Below are positions 63,485-64,000 of a DNA stretch of 64,000 nucleotides, one piece after another. The DNA comes from Macrosoma leucophasiata. Lineage: Eukaryota; Arthropoda; Insecta; Lepidoptera; Hedylidae. Under the pieces are notes generated by a model. The model saw only the letters and a program-made list of their open reading frames with translations. It was not told the origin of the DNA and made no database searches. The translations under genes were made by a program, and so were the position numbers. The stretch lies in NCBI GenBank assembly GCA_036365455.1, contig JAWQUS010000032.1:17802001-17866000 (forward strand). Direction: 5' to 3'. How positions within the stretch are numbered: position 1 is the first letter of the stretch; each line of letters starts with the position of its first letter.

Positions 63485-64000
63485 AGTAAGTTTCTTAGTT
63501 TAAATTTAATTATAATAAGGACCCCTTTCGAGTACAGTAATACCCCGCTTTACGCGACCCCGTTGTACGCGGTTTCACTATAACGCTGATGCAAATTTCG
63601 CGCTCAAATGCCTCGAATTACGCGAAAGAGTGTGTATAAATATAATGTAGTCATCAACTTCTCTATGGTCGCGGGATCCCCGCTTCCTCTGTATATTCTT
63701 CTAGAAGAATCGGGAATTCCCAGTCCTTCGACTTTATTCTACGGGGATTTCGGTATTCTACGATGTATTTTTCCGTAAAAAATAGGAGTGTGTAAAGTGT
63801 TCCTAGAATTAAAGTGATTGATTAAAATGATTTGTATTTTTTTTGTAATAATTTTTGACTATGTTTAATCATAAACCTCGTTATACGCGAACTTCAGTTA
63901 ACGCGATTTTTTTTGGAACGTATCCCTCGCGTACAGCGGGGTATTACTGTATAGGCCTCCTCCAGTATCCTCCAGTTGTCTCTATCCCTTGCAAGTCTGA
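63485..64000 (-). mobile_element. RTE-type LINE 3' end split by a pogo-like MITE, runs off the window
   Basis: Minus strand from the right edge: RLARDRDNWRILEEA, the RTE C-terminus, then the MITE, then sequence reading YSKGVLI with an AT-rich end. Confidence 0.55.
63535..63949. mobile_element. pogo/Tigger-like MITE
   Basis: Ends CAGTAATACCCCGCTTTACG and GCGGGGTATTACTG, TA on both sides, 415 bp. The CAGTA-TACCCCGC TIR and TA site fit the pogo/Tigger group. TACGCGA words recur inside. No transposase. Confidence 0.75.

Noticed and set aside
1..64000. CRISPR array, operon, phage or bacterial mobile element
   Set aside because: No regularly spaced short repeats with unique spacers, no compact co-directional ORFs and no bacterial translation signals; all evidence is eukaryotic.

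Overview
The window looks like gene-poor, repeat-packed DNA from an insect, most probably a moth or butterfly. The signs are GT-AG introns in two nuclear genes, RTE-, CR1- and R4/Dong-like LINEs, mariner, hAT and pogo elements, several tRNA-derived SINEs, and interspersed repeats with words I associate with Lepidoptera (CTAGCTGACCCGGC, GCTGTTGCCCGCGGCTTCG). This rests on sequence words and protein similarity from memory, not on a database search.

Two host genes lie head to head. Minus strand: the 5' half of a nucleoredoxin-like gene. Exon 1 is at 48825-49187, exon 2 at 9250-9483 and exon 3 at 7963-8072; all junctions are in phase, and the second thioredoxin domain has its CPPC site. Intron 1 is about 39.3 kb and makes up most of the window. 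The remaining exons must lie left of base 1. Plus strand: the 5' half of a gene I read as EME1/MMS4-like, the non-catalytic partner of the MUS81 nuclease. Its exons are at 55159-55243, 55796-55882, 56735-56865, 57970-58143 and 62631-62803; all join in frame and the gene runs off the right edge. About 6 kb separates the two start codons. This gap holds a degenerate mariner, a hAT-like element and a retroposon ending about 150 bp before the EME1-like ATG.

Almost everything else is repeats, often nested. Names below are local to this window. Lsine-1 (GGTGGTAGAGCTC head, poly-A tail, about 290 bp) has roughly 30 copies or fragments. Lsine-2 (about 300 bp, tRNA-like head), Lsine-3 (another tRNA-like head) and Lsine-4 (TTCAGTAGCTCAATTGG head, with fold-back forms) are also present. 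Lretro-5 is a 487-bp poly-A retroposon. Ldna-1 is a roughly 220-bp element with 7-bp target duplications. Ldna-2 is a TIR element with AATATTGCACATC ends. There are several MITEs (Tourist-, pogo- and hAT-like). A nearly full-length but decayed CR1-like LINE lies at 37236-41510 on the minus strand. RTE-type 3' ends are common and often still flanked by target duplications. A tandem pair of about 789-bp units with (TTA)n junctions lies at 25536-27124.

The most notable observation is at the EME1-like exon 5. An inverted-repeat tRNA-SINE inserted exactly at its 3' splice boundary and duplicated 12 bp that include the donor site. The near copy is now a poor donor that reads into a stop; the far copy, 352 bp downstream, keeps a good GTGAGT. 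I found no operon, CRISPR, phage or bacterial system, and nothing I would call a new multi-gene system.
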